Shown: in pieces, positions 7,147 through 8,234 of the stretch
Numbering within the stretch: the stretch's first letter is position 1
Layout: each line of letters begins with the position of its first letter
Origin: JALYQB01 sp035640155
Lineage (GTDB): Bacteria > Actinomycetota > Actinomycetes > Mycobacteriales > Pseudonocardiaceae
Direction: 5' to 3'
Assembly (NCBI GenBank): GCA_035640155.1
Contig: DASQWR010000023.1
Coordinates: 1-8,234 of the forward strand
DNA length: 8,234 nt
Translations under genes and position numbers: made by a program
The notes under the pieces: generated by a model
What the model saw: only the letters and a program-made list of their open reading frames with translations
What the model was told of the DNA's origin: nothing
Databases searched by the model: none

Positions 7147-7248
7147 GCACGCTGCGGAGCCGTTTCAGGAGAAGTACCAGAGAGCGGTCGAGCGACCTGG
7201 TCGGATAGCGGCCAGATCGGCACCACTCACAGCACGAGGAGGAAGCCA
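7147..7248 (+). other. Only intergenic gap of the window; no convincing terminator or iron box
   Basis: These 102 bases separate the biosynthetic genes from the binding-protein gene. I see no match to the actinobacterial iron box (TTAGGTTAGGCTAACC-like). A weak six-base stem (7197-7202 with 7210-7215, loop of seven, one G-T pair) has no T-tract, so it is unlikely to terminate transcription. A promoter cannot be recognised with confidence. Read-through from the upstream genes is the simplest view. Confidence 0.5.
7237..7243 (+). promoter_or_regulatory. Strong ribosome binding site of the binding-protein gene
   Basis: AGGAGGA lies five bases before ATG 7249. It fixes the start of the lipoprotein, which the signal peptide beginning at that Met confirms. 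Confidence 0.85.
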
Positions 7249-8196
7249 ATGCCCCGTCCACGTTGGCTGCTCGCCACGGCGGCCAGCCTGTTGGCACTGA
7301 CCATTGCCGCCTGTGGAGGCCAGGCGGAAGATGCCCAGGGTGAAGACACGCAGCCGGCCAGCGCTGAGCGTGTCGTGCAGCACGCCATGGGCGCAACCAC
7401 GATCAGCGGAATGCCGCAGCGGGTGGTCGTGCTCGACACCGGCGAGCTGGACTCGGTGCTCGCACTGGGCGTCAAGCCGGTCGGTTCGGTGCGGGTCGAT
7501 GCGGACCAGGAGTTTCCGGCCTACCTGCAAGACAAGACGCAGGGTGTGGAAACGGTCGGTACGATCCGCGCGCCGGACCTGGAGAAGATCGCCGCCCTCA
7601 ACCCGGATCTCATCCTTTCGAACAAGGTTCGGGACGCCGACAAGTACGACACGCTGAGCCAGATCGCCCCCACGGTCTTCGCCGAGGAGGTCGGCGTGGT
7701 GTGGAAGGAGAACTTCCTGCTCGCCGGGCGGGCGCTGGGCAAGGAGGCCGAGGCCGAGCAGATCCTCGCCGACTACGAGGAGAAGGCCAGGGCGGTCGGG
7801 CGGCTGGCCGGCAACCCGGCCGACACCGAGGTGAGCATGGTGCGACAGATGCCCGACTCTATCCGGCTGTACGGGAAGGGCTCCTTTATCGGGACGATCC
7901 TGGAGGATGCCGGGTTCAGTCGCCCGGAGATCCAGCAGGTCGACGAGACCAAAGTGGACATCAGCCGGGAGCAGATCTCCCAAGCTGAAGGGGACCTGAT
8001 CTTCTACTCCGGATTCGGCCCGACATCCCAAGCGGCCCTGGACGAGCTGGTCGCCGGTCCGCTGTGGCAGAACCTGTCGGCGGTGCAGAACGGCAAGTCC
8101 TACGAGGTGGCAGACGACCTGTGGTACCTCGGGATCGGCCCGATCGCGGCCAACCTCGTCCTCGACGACCTGGAGAAGTTCCTGACCAGTTCCTGA
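7249..8196 (+). CDS. Siderophore-binding lipoprotein of an ABC iron importer (FecB/FhuD-like)
   Basis: The product is 315 residues. It starts with a lipoprotein signal peptide: basic MPRPR, a hydrophobic stretch, and lipobox LTIAAC with the lipidated cysteine at 22, followed by an acidic, Gln/Ala-rich linker. The mature part is a periplasmic-binding-protein type III fold: PQRVVVLDTGELDSVLALGV opens the first lobe, PDLEKIAALNPDLILSNK follows, and LGIGPIAANLVLDDLEKFL closes the second lobe, typical of Fe-siderophore binding proteins. AGGAGGA at 7237-7243, five bases before the ATG, is a strong ribosome binding site. It would sit on the outer face of the membrane and hand the ferric siderophore to a permease/ATPase not present in the window. 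In S. aureus the matching receptor is SirA, encoded divergently; here it follows the biosynthetic genes. The ligand is inferred to be the product of this locus. No terminator is visible in the 38 bases after the stop. Confidence 0.92.
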   Translation: MPRPRWLLATAASLLALTIAACGGQAEDAQGEDTQPASAERVVQHAMGATTISGMPQRVVVLDTGELDSVLALGVKPVGSVRVDADQEFPAYLQDKTQGVETVGTIRAPDLEKIAALNPDLILSNKVRDADKYDTLSQIAPTVFAEEVGVVWKENFLLAGRALGKEAEAEQILADYEEKARAVGRLAGNPADTEVSMVRQMPDSIRLYGKGSFIGTILEDAGFSRPEIQQVDETKVDISREQISQAEGDLIFYSGFGPTSQAALDELVAGPLWQNLSAVQNGKSYEVADDLWYLGIGPIAANLVLDDLEKFLTSS

Positions 8197-8234
8197 CCGG
8201 ACCTCGGCGGCGAGCGGTAGTGCCCCGGCAAGTC

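Noticed and set aside
7143..7208. A 21-residue basic small ORF overlapping the decarboxylase stop
   Set aside because: It has no ribosome binding site at normal distance and no recognisable sequence; it is kept only as part of the odd junction finding.
7197..7215. Small hairpin as a possible terminator
   Set aside because: It has a stem of only six pairs including a G-T pair and no T-tract.
1..8234. Search for CRISPR arrays, tRNA/rRNA genes, insertion sequences and attachment sites
   Set aside because: No spaced direct repeats, no terminal inverted repeats flanking a transposase and no RNA gene features were seen by eye.

Overview
The window is a GC-rich, densely packed stretch of DNA in which every supported gene lies on the + strand. 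The base composition, GTG/ATG start usage and a Gram-positive-style lipoprotein suggest a high-GC actinomycete. No species can be named from the sequence alone.

Layout: (1) bases 2-547 hold the 3' end of an IucA/IucC-type (NIS) siderophore synthetase cut by the window edge. (2) Bases 547-1441 hold a major facilitator exporter that looks broken: about 100 residues are missing from its middle and up to three single-base indels disturb its frame. (3) Bases 1443-3221 and 3218-5101 hold two complete NIS synthetases. (4) Bases 5102-5878 encode an HpcH/HpaI-fold aldolase-like protein of the SbnG citrate-synthase type. (5) Bases 5875-7146 encode a PLP-dependent, fold-type III decarboxylase of the SbnH type. 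(6) After a 102-base gap, bases 7249-8196 encode a lipoprotein that binds ferric siderophores for an ABC importer. The last 38 bases hold nothing recognisable.

The content and order (NIS, MFS, NIS, NIS, HpaI-like, PLP decarboxylase) match sbnC-D-E-F-G-H of the Staphylococcus aureus staphyloferrin B locus gene for gene. By that model the cell makes citrate with the sbnG product, the first NIS enzyme joins it to L-2,3-diaminopropionate, the decarboxylase trims the adduct, and the other two NIS enzymes add a second diaminopropionate and 2-oxoglutarate. The exporter would release the product and the lipoprotein would recapture its iron complex. The precursor genes (sbnA/sbnB or an alternative) would lie upstream, outside the window, so an achromobactin-like or vibrioferrin-like product is not excluded.

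The biosynthetic genes overlap or abut (TGATG, ATGA, TGA|GTG junctions), implying one translationally coupled transcript with its promoter upstream of the window. The main anomaly is that the exporter is degraded while all biosynthetic genes around it look intact.
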